This document shows positions 26,609 to 35,348 of a DNA stretch of 64,000 nt, in pieces; position 1 is the stretch's first letter; each line of letters begins with the position of its first letter. This DNA comes from an uncultured Vicinamibacterales bacterium (lineage in GTDB: Bacteria > Acidobacteriota > Vicinamibacteria > Vicinamibacterales > UBA8438), in assembly GCA_958295905.1 (NCBI GenBank), contig OY282382.1, forward strand, positions 3,372,001 through 3,436,000. Reading direction: 5' to 3'. The position numbers and the translations under genes are program-made. The notes beneath the pieces were generated by a model. It did no database searches and had not been told where the DNA came from. It saw nothing but the letters and a program-made list of their open reading frames with translations.

Positions 26609-27889
26609 ATGCCGAGCACATCCGACTCTTCTCCCGGCGGCGGCCTGTGGGCCGCGTTCGGCCCCGGCGTGCTGTGGGCGGCGACGGCCATCGGGGTGTC
26701 GCATCTGGTGCAGTCGACCCGCGCCGGAGCGTCGGCCGGCTTCGGGCTGGCCGGGGTGATCCTGCTCGCCCTCGTGCTGAAGTATCCCTTCTTCGAGTAC
26801 GGGCCGCGCTATGCGGCGGCCACCGGCCAGAGTCTGGTCGAGGGGTATGCGCGCACCGGCCGGTGGGCGCTCTGGCTGTATCTGGTCATCACGGTGCTGA
26901 CCGGCGGCGTCATCCAGGCCACGGTGGTGATGTTCACCGCTTATCTGGTGGGGTTTGCGCTGGGGGTCGACTGGCCGCTGCCGCTGTTGGCGGCGGCGGT
27001 GATGGCGCCGGGCTGCGCGCTGCTGTGGTGGGGCCGCTTTCGAGGGCTGGATCTGTCCATCAAGGTCATCGTGCTGCTGCTCGCGGTGTCCACGGTGCTG
27101 GCGGCGGCGGTCAGCCTGCCGCGGGCCGATTTCTCGACGCTGGCGGCGTGGCCGGGCGATTCGATCGGGGCGGCGGTGCCGTTCCTGTTCCTGCTGGCCC
27201 TCGCGGGGTGGATGCCGTCGGCGATCGACATCTCGGTGTGGAGCTCGTTGTGGACCCTCGCCAAGAACGAGGCGTCGGGGCGGCGGTGCTCGGTGGAGAC
27301 GGCGCGGCAGGACTTCCTGATCGGCTACGTCGGCGCCGCCGGGCTCGCTTTCGCCTTTGTCATCCTCGGCGCCGCGGTGATGTTCCCGTCCGGGGAGACG
27401 TTCGCGGCGCAGGGGACGGTGTTCTCGACGCAACTGGTGGACCTGTACTCCGCGACCCTGGGGGCCTGGACCCGGCCGGTGGTGCTGGTGGCGGTGGTGA
27501 CGACCATGCTGTCGACGACCTTGACGGTGCTCGACGGCGGTCCCCGCGCGATCGAGCGTTCCCTCCTGATCCTGCGCCCGACCGGGACCCGCGCGGCGCC
27601 GCCGGCGTGCGGTCCGGTCTACTGGTGGAGCCTCGCGGCGCTGGTCGCCCTGACCCTGGTTGTGATGGGCCTGTTCATCGGCAACTTGACGACGATGATC
27701 GACTTCGCCACCACGCTGGCGTTTTTGACCGGTCCGGTGCTCGGCTATCTCAATCTGCGTGCGGTGACATCCGCCGAGATGCCGGCCGAACATCGGCCGG
27801 GTCCGGCGATGCTGGCGTTGTCCTGGGTCGGCATCGTGCTGCTGGGCGGGACGGGACTCTTCTACTTGATCACCCTCGTCTCTACTTGA
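26609..27889 (+). CDS. Nramp-family-related membrane transporter
   Basis: A 426-residue membrane protein with about eleven helices and the Nramp opening FGPGVLWAATAIGVSHLVQST. The canonical D-P-G-N metal-binding motif of helix 1 is replaced by G-V-S-H. Helix 6 reads WMPSAIDISVW rather than the usual M-P-H-N, so this belongs to the divergent Nramp-related group, and manganese/iron transport cannot be assumed. The ATG at 26609 is chosen because it directly precedes the first helix region. A 20-bp tandem duplication at the 3' end creates the present stop. Confidence 0.85.
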   Translation: MPSTSDSSPGGGLWAAFGPGVLWAATAIGVSHLVQSTRAGASAGFGLAGVILLALVLKYPFFEYGPRYAAATGQSLVEGYARTGRWALWLYLVITVLTGGVIQATVVMFTAYLVGFALGVDWPLPLLAAAVMAPGCALLWWGRFRGLDLSIKVIVLLLAVSTVLAAAVSLPRADFSTLAAWPGDSIGAAVPFLFLLALAGWMPSAIDISVWSSLWTLAKNEASGRRCSVETARQDFLIGYVGAAGLAFAFVILGAAVMFPSGETFAAQGTVFSTQLVDLYSATLGAWTRPVVLVAVVTTMLSTTLTVLDGGPRAIERSLLILRPTGTRAAPPACGPVYWWSLAALVALTLVVMGLFIGNLTTMIDFATTLAFLTGPVLGYLNLRAVTSAEMPAEHRPGPAMLALSWVGIVLLGGTGLFYLITLVST

Positions 27890-27899
27890 TCACCCTCGT
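27861..27899 (+). repeat. 20-bp tandem duplication at the transporter stop
   Basis: CTACTTGATCACCCTCGTCT is present at 27861-27880 and again (19 of 20 bases) at 27881-27899. The second copy shifts frame and supplies the TGA stop. Without it the frame would continue into the repeat array downstream. Confidence 0.9.
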
Positions 27900-27956
27900 C
27901 GGCCGACGGCGCACGCCGGCATGGTGTCCGGCCGGGACAGGCCGGCGGCGGAGGCG

Positions 27957-28250
27957 GTACGGGTCGTGCGCACGCGTGTGCCGGCCGGTTCCCCGGCACC
28001 GTGAAGAACTGGCCGGTGCCGGGCGCGGGTCGCGCGCACGCGTGTGCCGGCCGCTACCGCCACGGCGGCTGGATTCCGGCCGCGGCGGGGGTGCGGGTCG
28101 CGCGCACGCGTGAGCCGGCCGCCGGGCGAGCCACGCCCGGTGAGCGCCGCCCTTTCCGGGTGCGGGTCGCGCGCAGGCGTGTGCCGGCCGACCGCGGTGG
28201 CGAACCGGTACGCGGACGCGGCGCGGGGCGTCCGCACGTGTGCGCCGGCC
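27957..28250 (+). repeat. Array of five ~28-bp GC-rich repeats at 65-68 bp spacing
   Basis: Five copies of a unit close to GCGGGTCGCGCGCACGCGTG plus TGCCGGCC begin near 27961, 28026, 28093, 28161 and 28226. The interval DNA differs each time, and at least two intervals fold into hairpins (CCGGCACC...GGTGCCGG and CCGGGCG...CGCCCGG). The outer copies are degenerate, and there are no cas genes. It fills the space between convergent genes. Confidence 0.8.
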
Positions 28251-29156
28251 TCAGTCGAGATCCACCGGGTAGATGAGCAGGCGATTGTTGTCGAGCTGCG
28301 GAATCAGCACGCGGCTGCGGCCGAGGTCGAAGCCGATGTCGGCGGCCGGGGTATCGGAGATGATTTCGGTCACCGCGCCCGACGGCGGGACGTGATAGAC
28401 GGCGTTGGCGCCGAAGCTCGAGACCACCAGCGAGCCGTCTTCCAGCACCACGACGCCGTCGAGCTGTCCCTGGGGCAGCTCGGCCAGGACCGTCAGCTCC
28501 CCGTCCGGGGCGACGCCGACGACCGTGTTCCCGCCGACCGGGACCATCACGAGGCCCCGCGGGGTGTCGATGATGCCGTTGGGCAGGGCCAGCGCATCGC
28601 CTTGCGCGATCGCCCGGGCCTCGCCGCCGGCGTCGAACCGGTAGATGGCGGCGGTGCCGGTCGGCGCGAACCCCTGCGCGGTGATGGCGATGCCGGTATC
28701 GGTGATGTAGACGGTCCCGTCGGCGCCCACGGCGACGTCGTTCAGGAAGCCGGCGTTGGGCACGGCCCACGCGCCGAGCGGTGCGCCAGTGGTCCGGTCG
28801 AACCGGCGGACGACGTCGATGTCCGCCACGTAGAAGCGGTTCCCGTAGACGGCGCTGCCCTTGGGGGCGTGCAGCGTCACACCCGGATCGGCGCCGTCTA
28901 TCCACTTCAGGTCAAGGACCTGCCCGTCCGGCGACACGCGCGAGATGAACCCGTTGTCGTCCCGGTCGCCCGGCCCCCCGTTGATGTTCGACACCAGGTA
29001 GACGTCCGCCTCCGGGTCGTGGAGGGCCGACTCCGGCGTGCTCATATCGCCGACGGGGATGGGTTCCTGACCGTACAGCGGATTGGCGGTGCACAGGATC
29101 GCTGCGATCAGGAGCGCCCGGCGCCCAGGTGCGCGGTTCTCTCGGTGGCGTGTCAT
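28251..29156 (-). CDS. Secreted SMP-30/NHL-like beta-propeller protein
   Basis: A 301-residue protein with a signal peptide (start 29156, RRALLIAAILC core, cleavage near NPLYGQ). The mature region has propeller strands such as GFLNDVAVGADGTVYITDTG, ALPNGIIDTPRG and QLDGVVVLEDGSLVVSSFG, typical of SMP-30/gluconolactonase-like or NHL proteins. Acidic metal ligands are suggested by N-D-V-A-V and T-D-T-G. It may hydrolyse lactones or only bind ligands; the sequence does not decide. No operon partners. Confidence 0.85.
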   Translation of the reverse strand: MTRHRENRAPGRRALLIAAILCTANPLYGQEPIPVGDMSTPESALHDPEADVYLVSNINGGPGDRDDNGFISRVSPDGQVLDLKWIDGADPGVTLHAPKGSAVYGNRFYVADIDVVRRFDRTTGAPLGAWAVPNAGFLNDVAVGADGTVYITDTGIAITAQGFAPTGTAAIYRFDAGGEARAIAQGDALALPNGIIDTPRGLVMVPVGGNTVVGVAPDGELTVLAELPQGQLDGVVVLEDGSLVVSSFGANAVYHVPPSGAVTEIISDTPAADIGFDLGRSRVLIPQLDNNRLLIYPVDLD

Positions 29157-29969
29157 GTCAAGCTCCCAGGGGCGACCCCGGCGGGGCGCCGTTACGTCCT
29201 CGTTCGTGGGTGACCGGCAGAAAGCAGGCCTATTATCGCATGGCGTCGCCCCCCGCGCCGGTGCGGTAACGCGCCGTCGCGCTCCAGATCAACGGTTGTA
29301 TTCCGTATCGAACTTGAGGGACACCGTACGTGCTCCGCGAGCTCGGGCAAGCCCCTGCATTCGGCCGGTCATGTATCCCCGCCGGGCACCGCGGGCCGCC
29401 TTTTCCTCAACGTTGTCAACAGTCGCCCGATAGTGCGTCATCTGAACAGGTTGTCGACCACAAGATGTAGGGGGTCAGGGTTGGGCATCGTCCGATAAAT
29501 GCTCGGTCTGGACAGGCGTGCGCGGAGCCGCCGTCCAGGCCGAGAGCCCCGCGAAGCGGGGGCGGAGCGAAGCGACGAGCCTTGACGGCGGCGAGCACAC
29601 GCCGAAGCCGTCGGTCGGACGATGCTCCGGCCACCACAACATCTTGGGGTCGGCACCGGGCTCGAATCGATCGCTTTCACGCGTTCGGCAACAACGTAGA
29701 TGCGTCGGGGTCGGTCCTCCGGCCCGAAACGAAGTTTGGATCGGTGCCGGCGTTGGAGTAGGGCGGCGAGGGCTCGGCCGCCGGCGCAGTTGGCGGGCCG
29801 GGTGACGATGGGGTGGGAGCGGGCCCCCGCCGGAGACGGCGAGCCCACTCCCCAAGCGTGCCGGCGCGACCTGACCAGCCGCGGCGGAAGTCCCCGCTAC
29901 ATTCGAGCGGCTCCGATTACCGCCCAACCAACCCTCCAGGCGTCCGCGCCGTTTCTACGGCGCAGACTC
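29157..29969. other. Long intergenic region with one possible small gene and repeat fragments
   Basis: About 810 bp without a firm gene. Its right end (29895-29969) contains, reversed, the dispersed repeat used as the prophage attachment unit (GGAGGGTTGGTTGGGCGG) and the GCGGGGACTTCCGCCGCGG repeat. The middle has only composition-driven open frames. Confidence 0.55.
29289..29441 (-). CDS. Possible small basic protein, 50 residues
   Basis: An ATG at 29441 opens a 50-residue frame with regular codon use: MTHYRATVDNVEEKAARG, then RRGYMTGRMQGLARARG and a C-terminal TVSLKFDTEYNR. Its ATG overlaps, as ATGA, the stop of a short upstream frame ending PDPLHLVVDNLFR. The charge pattern resembles a small nucleic-acid-binding protein or a relic of a larger gene. 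No family recognised. Confidence 0.35.
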   Translation of the reverse strand: MTHYRATVDNVEEKAARGARRGYMTGRMQGLARARGARTVSLKFDTEYNR

Positions 29970-31109
29970 CTAGCGGTAGGTGTCGATGGGAGGCAGTTGC
30001 GCGCCGGTCAGATCGTCCGGCGGCATCTCGCCGGCCACCGCCGGCATGCGCAGGGTGCCGATGCCGTCGATGCTGGCCTCGATGACCTCTCCGGGCTGCA
30101 GATAGCGGCTGCCGGTCCGGGTCTCGGCCGAGCCGGCCGCGGTGCCGCCGGACGTGCCGTTGTTGATGACGTCACCGGGGTACAGGGTGATGATCGACGA
30201 CGCGTACTCCACGATCTCCCACAGCGAGTGGATCATGTCGCCGGCCTGCGCGTCCTGCAAAACCGTGCCCCCGACGCTGAGGGTCTGGCGCAGGTTCTGC
30301 ATCGGATCGCCGTAGAACTCCTTTGGCACGATCCACGGGCCCTGCGGCGCGAAGCTGTCGTGGCCCTTGCCGACGAACCAGTCCGAGCGGGTGGCGTTGC
30401 CGCCGGGGGGGCGCCCGCCGCGGTCGGAGACGTCAATCGAGACCATGTAGCCGAAGATGTAGTCCTGCGCCTTGGTGGCCGGCACGTACTTCGCGGTCCG
30501 GCCCACCACCGCGCCCAGCTCGACCTCCCAGTCGGTGCGGTTGCGGCCGTACGGGATCACGACGGGGTCGCCGTCGCCGACGACGGCGCCGCGGCTGGGC
30601 TTGAGGAACAGATAGGGCACGCCGCGCTGCTCCTGCCGCCGTCGAATCTCGGCCGCCCGCTCCTCGGCGCCGGCACCCTCGTTCACGTGGCTGTAGAAGT
30701 TGACGGCGGCGTTCAGGATCTTGCCCGGATACATGATCGGGGGCCGGGTCCTCAGCTCGTCGACGTCGTAGACGAAATCGGCGCGGTTGCCGCCCAGCCG
30801 GTTGGCGACGACGTCGTTGACGATCTCGTACAGCCGGTACTTCAGGCCGTACTCGTAGCGCCCGATCAGCTCCAGCATGTCCTCGGGCATCGGGACCGTC
30901 GGGTAGTCCGGGTTCGCCTCGAGCGCCAGGTTCGCGACCTCGATGTCGATCACGAGGCTGTCCCGCAGGACCAAGCCGACGTGGGGCACGTCATGGATGT
31001 CGAAGGTGCCGACCTTGAACGGCTCGACCGGGGTGACGTCGGTTTGGGCGGAGGCCGCTCCGGCGCTGGCGAACGCCGCGAGCAGGCCGACGATCAGGAT
31101 TCGTCGCAT
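29970..31109 (-). CDS. Secreted fumarylacetoacetate hydrolase (FAH) fold enzyme
   Basis: A 379-residue protein with a signal peptide (start 31109, cleavage near SAGAASAQ). It has the FAH catalytic domain: PPIMYPGKILNAAVNFYSHVNE, the metal-binding DWEVELGAVVG segment (E-x-E type), YMVSIDVSDR, WFVGKGHDSFAPQGPWIVP and GDVINNGTSGG near the end. Such enzymes cleave or decarboxylate 2-oxo acids and beta-diketones using Mg or Mn. Export is unusual for the family but is clear from the leader. Substrate unknown. Confidence 0.9.
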   Translation of the reverse strand: MRRILIVGLLAAFASAGAASAQTDVTPVEPFKVGTFDIHDVPHVGLVLRDSLVIDIEVANLALEANPDYPTVPMPEDMLELIGRYEYGLKYRLYEIVNDVVANRLGGNRADFVYDVDELRTRPPIMYPGKILNAAVNFYSHVNEGAGAEERAAEIRRRQEQRGVPYLFLKPSRGAVVGDGDPVVIPYGRNRTDWEVELGAVVGRTAKYVPATKAQDYIFGYMVSIDVSDRGGRPPGGNATRSDWFVGKGHDSFAPQGPWIVPKEFYGDPMQNLRQTLSVGGTVLQDAQAGDMIHSLWEIVEYASSIITLYPGDVINNGTSGGTAAGSAETRTGSRYLQPGEVIEASIDGIGTLRMPAVAGEMPPDDLTGAQLPPIDTYR

Positions 31110-31883
31110 GCAAGACTCCTCTTTTGTCCTCGAATCGGGGGGTGTGTCCAACGGTTGGTGCAAACCTTCCTTGTACTAGGCGAGCCGGGGGCTGTCAAGG
31201 TTCGGGGCGCGCCCGCGCAGGACCATCCCACGCTCCGCCATCGCCGTGCGCAGGCGGAATCGTGGCGGGTCTTGGGGCTCCGGACGGGCGGAATCGTGGG
31301 TCTCACGCGGCGCCGGCCCGGCCGGCAAGACGGTGGCGACCCCTCGAATCGGGGGCGAAGCCGTCACGCGCAGCCAGCGTGGGATGCTCCTGCGCGCCGG
31401 CGCCCGTCCAGAAAGTGAGGCGCCGCCGCCGGAGGTATTCGGTTCGGCCGGCCCCCGAGGCGCCCCTTGGCGCCACAGCTCCGAAGGCCCGTTCAGAGCG
31501 CCTCGATGTAGAAAACGGGACCGAAATCACCAACTCCGAACAGTGTCCGGGGCAGTCGTCTCACGAATCTGACGTGCACCCGGCGCGCCGTGACGGCGGG
31601 GTGCGCGTCAGGTTCGTGAAGGGCCAACGTCATCATCGCCCTGCGCTGCCGCAAGCTCAGCGGCCGCTTCGAGGATTTTCCGGGAACGACGAGCCGCAAA
31701 GGCCGCCTGAGAGTCGTCTCACGAATCTGACGCGCCCGGCGCGCCGGCGCGCCGTATACTGATTCGGGCTCGGGCCGGCGGCCGGGGAGCCGCGTTGCGG
31801 AACGGTGGACCCCTGGAAGGTCCGCCGGGCGGGAAGCGGAGCCGCGGACGGCGATTCCCGGGCGGGTTCTGCGAGCCGGGGAG
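31110..31883. other. Intergenic region holding element copy D and short direct repeats
   Basis: Apart from the 160-bp element at 31224-31386, this stretch has a direct repeat GTCGTCTCACGAATCTGACG at about 31554 and 31709, each followed by a CCCGGCGCGCC-like run. No gene is supported. Confidence 0.6.
31224..31386 (-). mobile_element. 160-bp inverted-repeat element, copy D (reverse orientation)
   Basis: The reverse complement of copies A-C and E: CATCCCACGC at the left and GCGTGGGATG at the right, with GCGCAGGCGGAATCGTGGCG and GACCCCTCGAATCGGGGGCG inside. It lies upstream of the FAH-fold gene. Confidence 0.85.
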
Positions 31884-33161
31884 GTGGTGTTGGGTCGGCG
31901 GCTGGGGTTGGTCCTCTGGGTCCTCTGCGTCGGGGCGGGCGCCGGCGACGCGCAGGACGCCGCCCGGGGCGCGGCCGCGCTCCGGGTGTTCCTCGACTGC
32001 AACCGGTGCGACTTCGACTTTCTGCGACGCGAGATCACCTTCGTGAACTACGTGCGCGATCGCTACGACGCCCAGGTGCACGTGCTGGTCACGACCGAGA
32101 ACAGCGGCGGCGGCCGCCTCTACACCCTGGACTTCATCGGTCTCGAAGAGTTCGCCGACCGGGGCGTCAGCTACACCTATTCGGAGAGCCGCACCGACAC
32201 CGACAACGAGACGCGCGAGGGGCTCGCCCAGGTGCTGCGGGTCGGTTTTCTCCACTACATCATCGACACCCCGATGGCCTACGACATCCGGATCGGGGCC
32301 GGAGGAGGGGGCGGGGTCGGGACGGGTTTCGCAGGTGGGGGGCGCCGGCCGGTGATGGCCCAGCCCGACGACGATCCGTGGGACTTCTGGGTGTTTCGCC
32401 TCAGCACCAACGCCCGGGTGTCGGGGGAGGCGTCGCGGCGCCAGCGCAACTTCAACGGGTCGGCGTCGGCCAACCGCACGACCGAGGACTGGATCGTCAG
32501 GGCGGAGTTCGACGGCTCGTACCGGGAGACGGTGACCCGGCTCAGCACCGGCGACTTCACCAACGTCCGGACCAGTTATCAACTGGACGGACAGCTCGTG
32601 AAGAGCCTCGGCGAACACTGGGGGGCCTCGATCCGGGGGGGATCGAGCGCGTCGACGTTCCTGAACCAGGACCAGCGGATTCGCGTGCTCCCGGGCGTCG
32701 AGTTCAACGTGTTTCCGTACTCCGAATCGTCCCGCCGCAGCCTGACGTTCGCTTACGAGCTGGGGGTGGAGTCCTACGACTACCTGGAGGAGACGATCTT
32801 CGGGAAGGTGGAGGAGACCCTGGCCGCGCAGGAGGTCGAGGTGACCTTCGACGTGGAGCAGCCGTGGGGCGACAGCCGGGTCCGGCTGCGCTACAACAGC
32901 TACGTCAACGACCTGAGCAAGTACAGCACGTCGGTGTTCGGGAACCTGTCGTTCCGGGTTGTTCGGGGGCTGTCGGTGTTCGCGAGCGCGAGCGGCGCGC
33001 TGGTGCGGGATCAGGTCTATCTCTCCGGGAAGAAGCTGACCGACGAGGAGATCCTGGTCGAGCGGCGGCAGCTCGCCACCGATTCGCGGTATCGTGTCTC
33101 GTTCGGGTTCAGCTATACGTTCGGGTCCATCTTCAACAACGTGGTGAATCCGCGGTTCTAG
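31884..33161 (+). CDS. Outer-membrane beta-barrel protein (DUF481-like)
   Basis: A 425-residue protein with a signal peptide ending near GDAQD. Possible starts are GTG 31884, GTG 31887 and TTG 31890; GGGAGG just upstream favours 31887 or 31890. After about 170 residues, including a Cys-x-x-Cys (CNRC) and a Gly-rich loop, the chain becomes alternating hydrophobic/polar strands (for example RSLTFAYELGVESYDY, VRLRYNSYVNDL, YRVSFGFSYTFGS). It ends in NPRF, a terminal Phe as expected for BAM-inserted barrels. The stop codon lies exactly at the edge of a small transposable element. Confidence 0.78.
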   Translation: MVLGRRLGLVLWVLCVGAGAGDAQDAARGAAALRVFLDCNRCDFDFLRREITFVNYVRDRYDAQVHVLVTTENSGGGRLYTLDFIGLEEFADRGVSYTYSESRTDTDNETREGLAQVLRVGFLHYIIDTPMAYDIRIGAGGGGGVGTGFAGGGRRPVMAQPDDDPWDFWVFRLSTNARVSGEASRRQRNFNGSASANRTTEDWIVRAEFDGSYRETVTRLSTGDFTNVRTSYQLDGQLVKSLGEHWGASIRGGSSASTFLNQDQRIRVLPGVEFNVFPYSESSRRSLTFAYELGVESYDYLEETIFGKVEETLAAQEVEVTFDVEQPWGDSRVRLRYNSYVNDLSKYSTSVFGNLSFRVVRGLSVFASASGALVRDQVYLSGKKLTDEEILVERRQLATDSRYRVSFGFSYTFGSIFNNVVNPRF

Positions 33162-33297
33162 TGGTTCGTCACGTCATAATTTTAGGATAAACGGACTTGG
33201 GTCGAATGATGTGATTCGCCTGCATGGGGACTCTTCCTGGTCCGAGGTGAGTTCCCCTATGGCCCTAACTAATATTTAATCGTGTCGACGCACTGGG
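33158..33297 (+). mobile_element. Small AT-rich transposable element (MITE-like), copy 2
   Basis: About 138 bp, homologous along its length to the element in the broken methyltransferase (shared blocks GTCACGTCATAA, ACGGACTTG, GATGTGATTC, CCTGCATGGG, GAGTTCCCC). The left boundary CTAG contains the TAG stop of the barrel gene; the right boundary is CTGG. Confidence 0.7.
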
Positions 33298-33390
33298 CGT
33301 CCGCGCGGCAGCGGCGTTGCGGACGCCCGGCAGGGTTGGTTGGAGCGGCGGGCGGAGCCGCAGGCAGCGATTTCCGGGGCAGGCAGCGGC

Positions 33391-34332
33391 ATGAGCCGAA
33401 TCTACGTCCTCCACGAGAACGACGACTGGGTCGAGCCGTTGCGCACGGCCCTCGACGCGCGCCGGCTGCCGTTCGACGAGTGGTTCCTCGACACCGGCAC
33501 GGTCGACTTCGGGACGCCGCCGCCCGACGGGGTGTTCTACAACCGCATGAGCGCCTCGTCCCATACCCGGGACCACCGGTTCGGGCCGGAGTACACGGCG
33601 GCGGTGCTCGCGTGGCTCGAACGCCACGGCCGGCGGGTGCTCAACGGCAGCCGGGCGCTGCAGCTCGAGGTCAGCAAGGTGGTCCAGTACGCGGCCCTCG
33701 ATGCGCACGGCGTACGCACCCCCCGCACCGTGGCGGTGGTGGGGCGCGAAGAGATCGTCGCGGCGGCGGCGTCCCTGCCGCCGCCGTTCATCACCAAGCA
33801 CAACCGCGCCGGGAAGGGGCTCGGGGTTCGGCTGTTCCATGACGTCGAGGCCCTGGCGCAGTACGTCCGCGGCCCCGGGTTCGAGCCGTCGGTGGACGGC
33901 GTGACCCTGCTGCAGGAGTACATCGAGTCTCCCGACGCCGTCATCACGCGGGTGGAGTTCGTCGGGGGCCGTTTCCTCTACGCCGTCGAGGTCGACACGA
34001 GCCGGGGGTTCGAGCTGTGTCCGGCCGACGCATGCCGGATCGACGACGCCTTCTGTCCGGCCGGCGGGGCGGGGGCGTCGCGGTTCCGCATCGTGGGCGG
34101 GTTCGAGCATCCGTTCGTGGAGTCCTTCGGTCGGGTGCTGGCCGCCAACGACATTCACATCGCCGGCGTCGAGTTCATCGTCGACCGGGACGGGACGGCG
34201 TATGCCTACGACATCAACACGAACACGAACTACAACAGCGGGGCGGAACTGGCCGCCGGGGTGTCCGGCATGGGCGCCATCGCCGACTGTCTGGGGCGCG
34301 AGCTGCAGGCGCTGCAGCGGGCCGCCTCCTAG
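33391..34332 (+). CDS. ATP-grasp domain protein (RimK-like)
   Basis: A 313-residue cytoplasmic enzyme. The ATG at 33391 is preferred to an upstream reading through a dispersed repeat. An N-terminal Rossmann-like domain (MSRIYVLHENDDWVEPL) is followed by the ATP-grasp core: GVRTPRTVAVVG, FITKHNRAGKGLGVRLF (ATP-binding Lys and Gly-rich loop), LLQEYIES, and metal/active-site GVEFIVDRDGTAYAYDINTNTNYN. The family joins an acid to an amine with ATP. The downstream PepSY protein gene is 15 bp away. Substrate unknown. Confidence 0.9.
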   Translation: MSRIYVLHENDDWVEPLRTALDARRLPFDEWFLDTGTVDFGTPPPDGVFYNRMSASSHTRDHRFGPEYTAAVLAWLERHGRRVLNGSRALQLEVSKVVQYAALDAHGVRTPRTVAVVGREEIVAAAASLPPPFITKHNRAGKGLGVRLFHDVEALAQYVRGPGFEPSVDGVTLLQEYIESPDAVITRVEFVGGRFLYAVEVDTSRGFELCPADACRIDDAFCPAGGAGASRFRIVGGFEHPFVESFGRVLAANDIHIAGVEFIVDRDGTAYAYDINTNTNYNSGAELAAGVSGMGAIADCLGRELQALQRAAS

Positions 34333-34347
34333 CGGACCGGGAGCGTC

Positions 34348-35247
34348 ATGACCGGTTCCTGGATGCGGCATCCGCAGCAGATGCGGCTCCGGCGGGCCGT
34401 CTTTCAGATCCACCTGTGGACCGGACTCGCGATCGGGCTCTACGTGGCGGTGATCAGCCTGAGCGGCACCGTGCTGATCTACCGGAGCGAGCTCCGGCAG
34501 CACTTCGACCCGCAACCCCGCCCGGTCGCGGTGTCGGGAACGAGGCTGAGCGGGGAGGAGCTGATCGAGATCACCCAGGGACGTTTCCCCGAGCACGAGG
34601 TCGAGGTGTGGACGAATCCGGAGGACCCGTCCCTTGCCGTCACGATGTCGACCCTGCGCGGGGGCGGCGCCCGGCAGCAGCACTTCCTCGATCCGTACAC
34701 CGGCGACTACCTCGGGAACGCCCTGCCGGCGGGCTGGCGGTTCACCACGTGGCTGCTCGATCTGCACGACAATCTGCTGGCGGCGGGCGGCGGGCGCGCC
34801 GTCAACGGCATCGGGGCCATCCTGCTGACCCTTCTCGGTCTGACCGGCGCCGTCGTCTGGTGGCCGGGCGTCGCGGGCTGGCGCCGCGCCTTCCTCGTCG
34901 ACTGGCGCGCCCCCTGGCGCCGGTTCAACTTCAGTCTCCACGGCGCGCTCGGCATCTGGACGGTGCTGTTCCTGCTGATGTGGGGCGCCACCGGCATCTA
35001 CCTGGCGTTCCCCGCCCCCTTCGGCGCGGTCGTCGACTACCTGGAGCCGTTCGACGAGGACTTCAACCCCCGCCTCGGCGACACCATCCTGTACTGGTTC
35101 ACGGCGCTGCACTTCGGCCGGTTCGGGGGCTGGCCGACGAAGCTGGCGTGGACCGCGGCGGGGCTGGCGCCGCCGGTGATTTTCGCGACGGGGGTGGCGA
35201 TGTGGTGGACCCGCGTTATCCGGCCCCGACGGGCTCCGAATCGCTGA
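34348..35247 (+). CDS. PepSY-associated transmembrane protein
   Basis: A 299-residue inner-membrane protein with the PepSY-TM layout. The first helix follows IHLWTGLAIGLYV, then comes a periplasmic PepSY-like domain (about 60-130, ending FLDPYTGDYLG), then TM segments with LLDLHDNLL, FNFSLHGALGIWTVLFLLMWGATGIYL and a final helix. Conserved His residues (LHDN, LHGALG, LHFGRFGG) are those that bind haem or cofactor in this family. Such proteins often serve iron/siderophore reduction. Follows the ATP-grasp gene closely. Confidence 0.9.
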   Translation: MTGSWMRHPQQMRLRRAVFQIHLWTGLAIGLYVAVISLSGTVLIYRSELRQHFDPQPRPVAVSGTRLSGEELIEITQGRFPEHEVEVWTNPEDPSLAVTMSTLRGGGARQQHFLDPYTGDYLGNALPAGWRFTTWLLDLHDNLLAAGGGRAVNGIGAILLTLLGLTGAVVWWPGVAGWRRAFLVDWRAPWRRFNFSLHGALGIWTVLFLLMWGATGIYLAFPAPFGAVVDYLEPFDEDFNPRLGDTILYWFTALHFGRFGGWPTKLAWTAAGLAPPVIFATGVAMWWTRVIRPRRAPNR

Positions 35248-35348
35248 TACGCGGGTGACGGTGTAGAATCAACAGGTTTCGAACGTCGCGGCGCGTGTCC
35301 CGCGTGCGGATGCGAGGCGATGCGGCGAGGAGACGGGGGAGGAAAGAC

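Noticed and set aside
27957-28250. Possible CRISPR array
   Set aside because: Repeats are degenerate, the intervals are GC-rich and self-complementary, there are only five units, and no cas gene is nearby.
29438-29848. Reverse-strand frame of 136 codons between propeller and FAH genes
   Set aside because: Arg/Pro-rich translation without pattern; only the short overlapping 50-codon frame looked coding-like.
31493-31640. Reverse-strand frame ending LFGVGDFGPVFYIEAL
   Set aside because: Looks weakly protein-like but includes a short direct repeat of its own DNA and has no bounded start or family; treated as non-coding.
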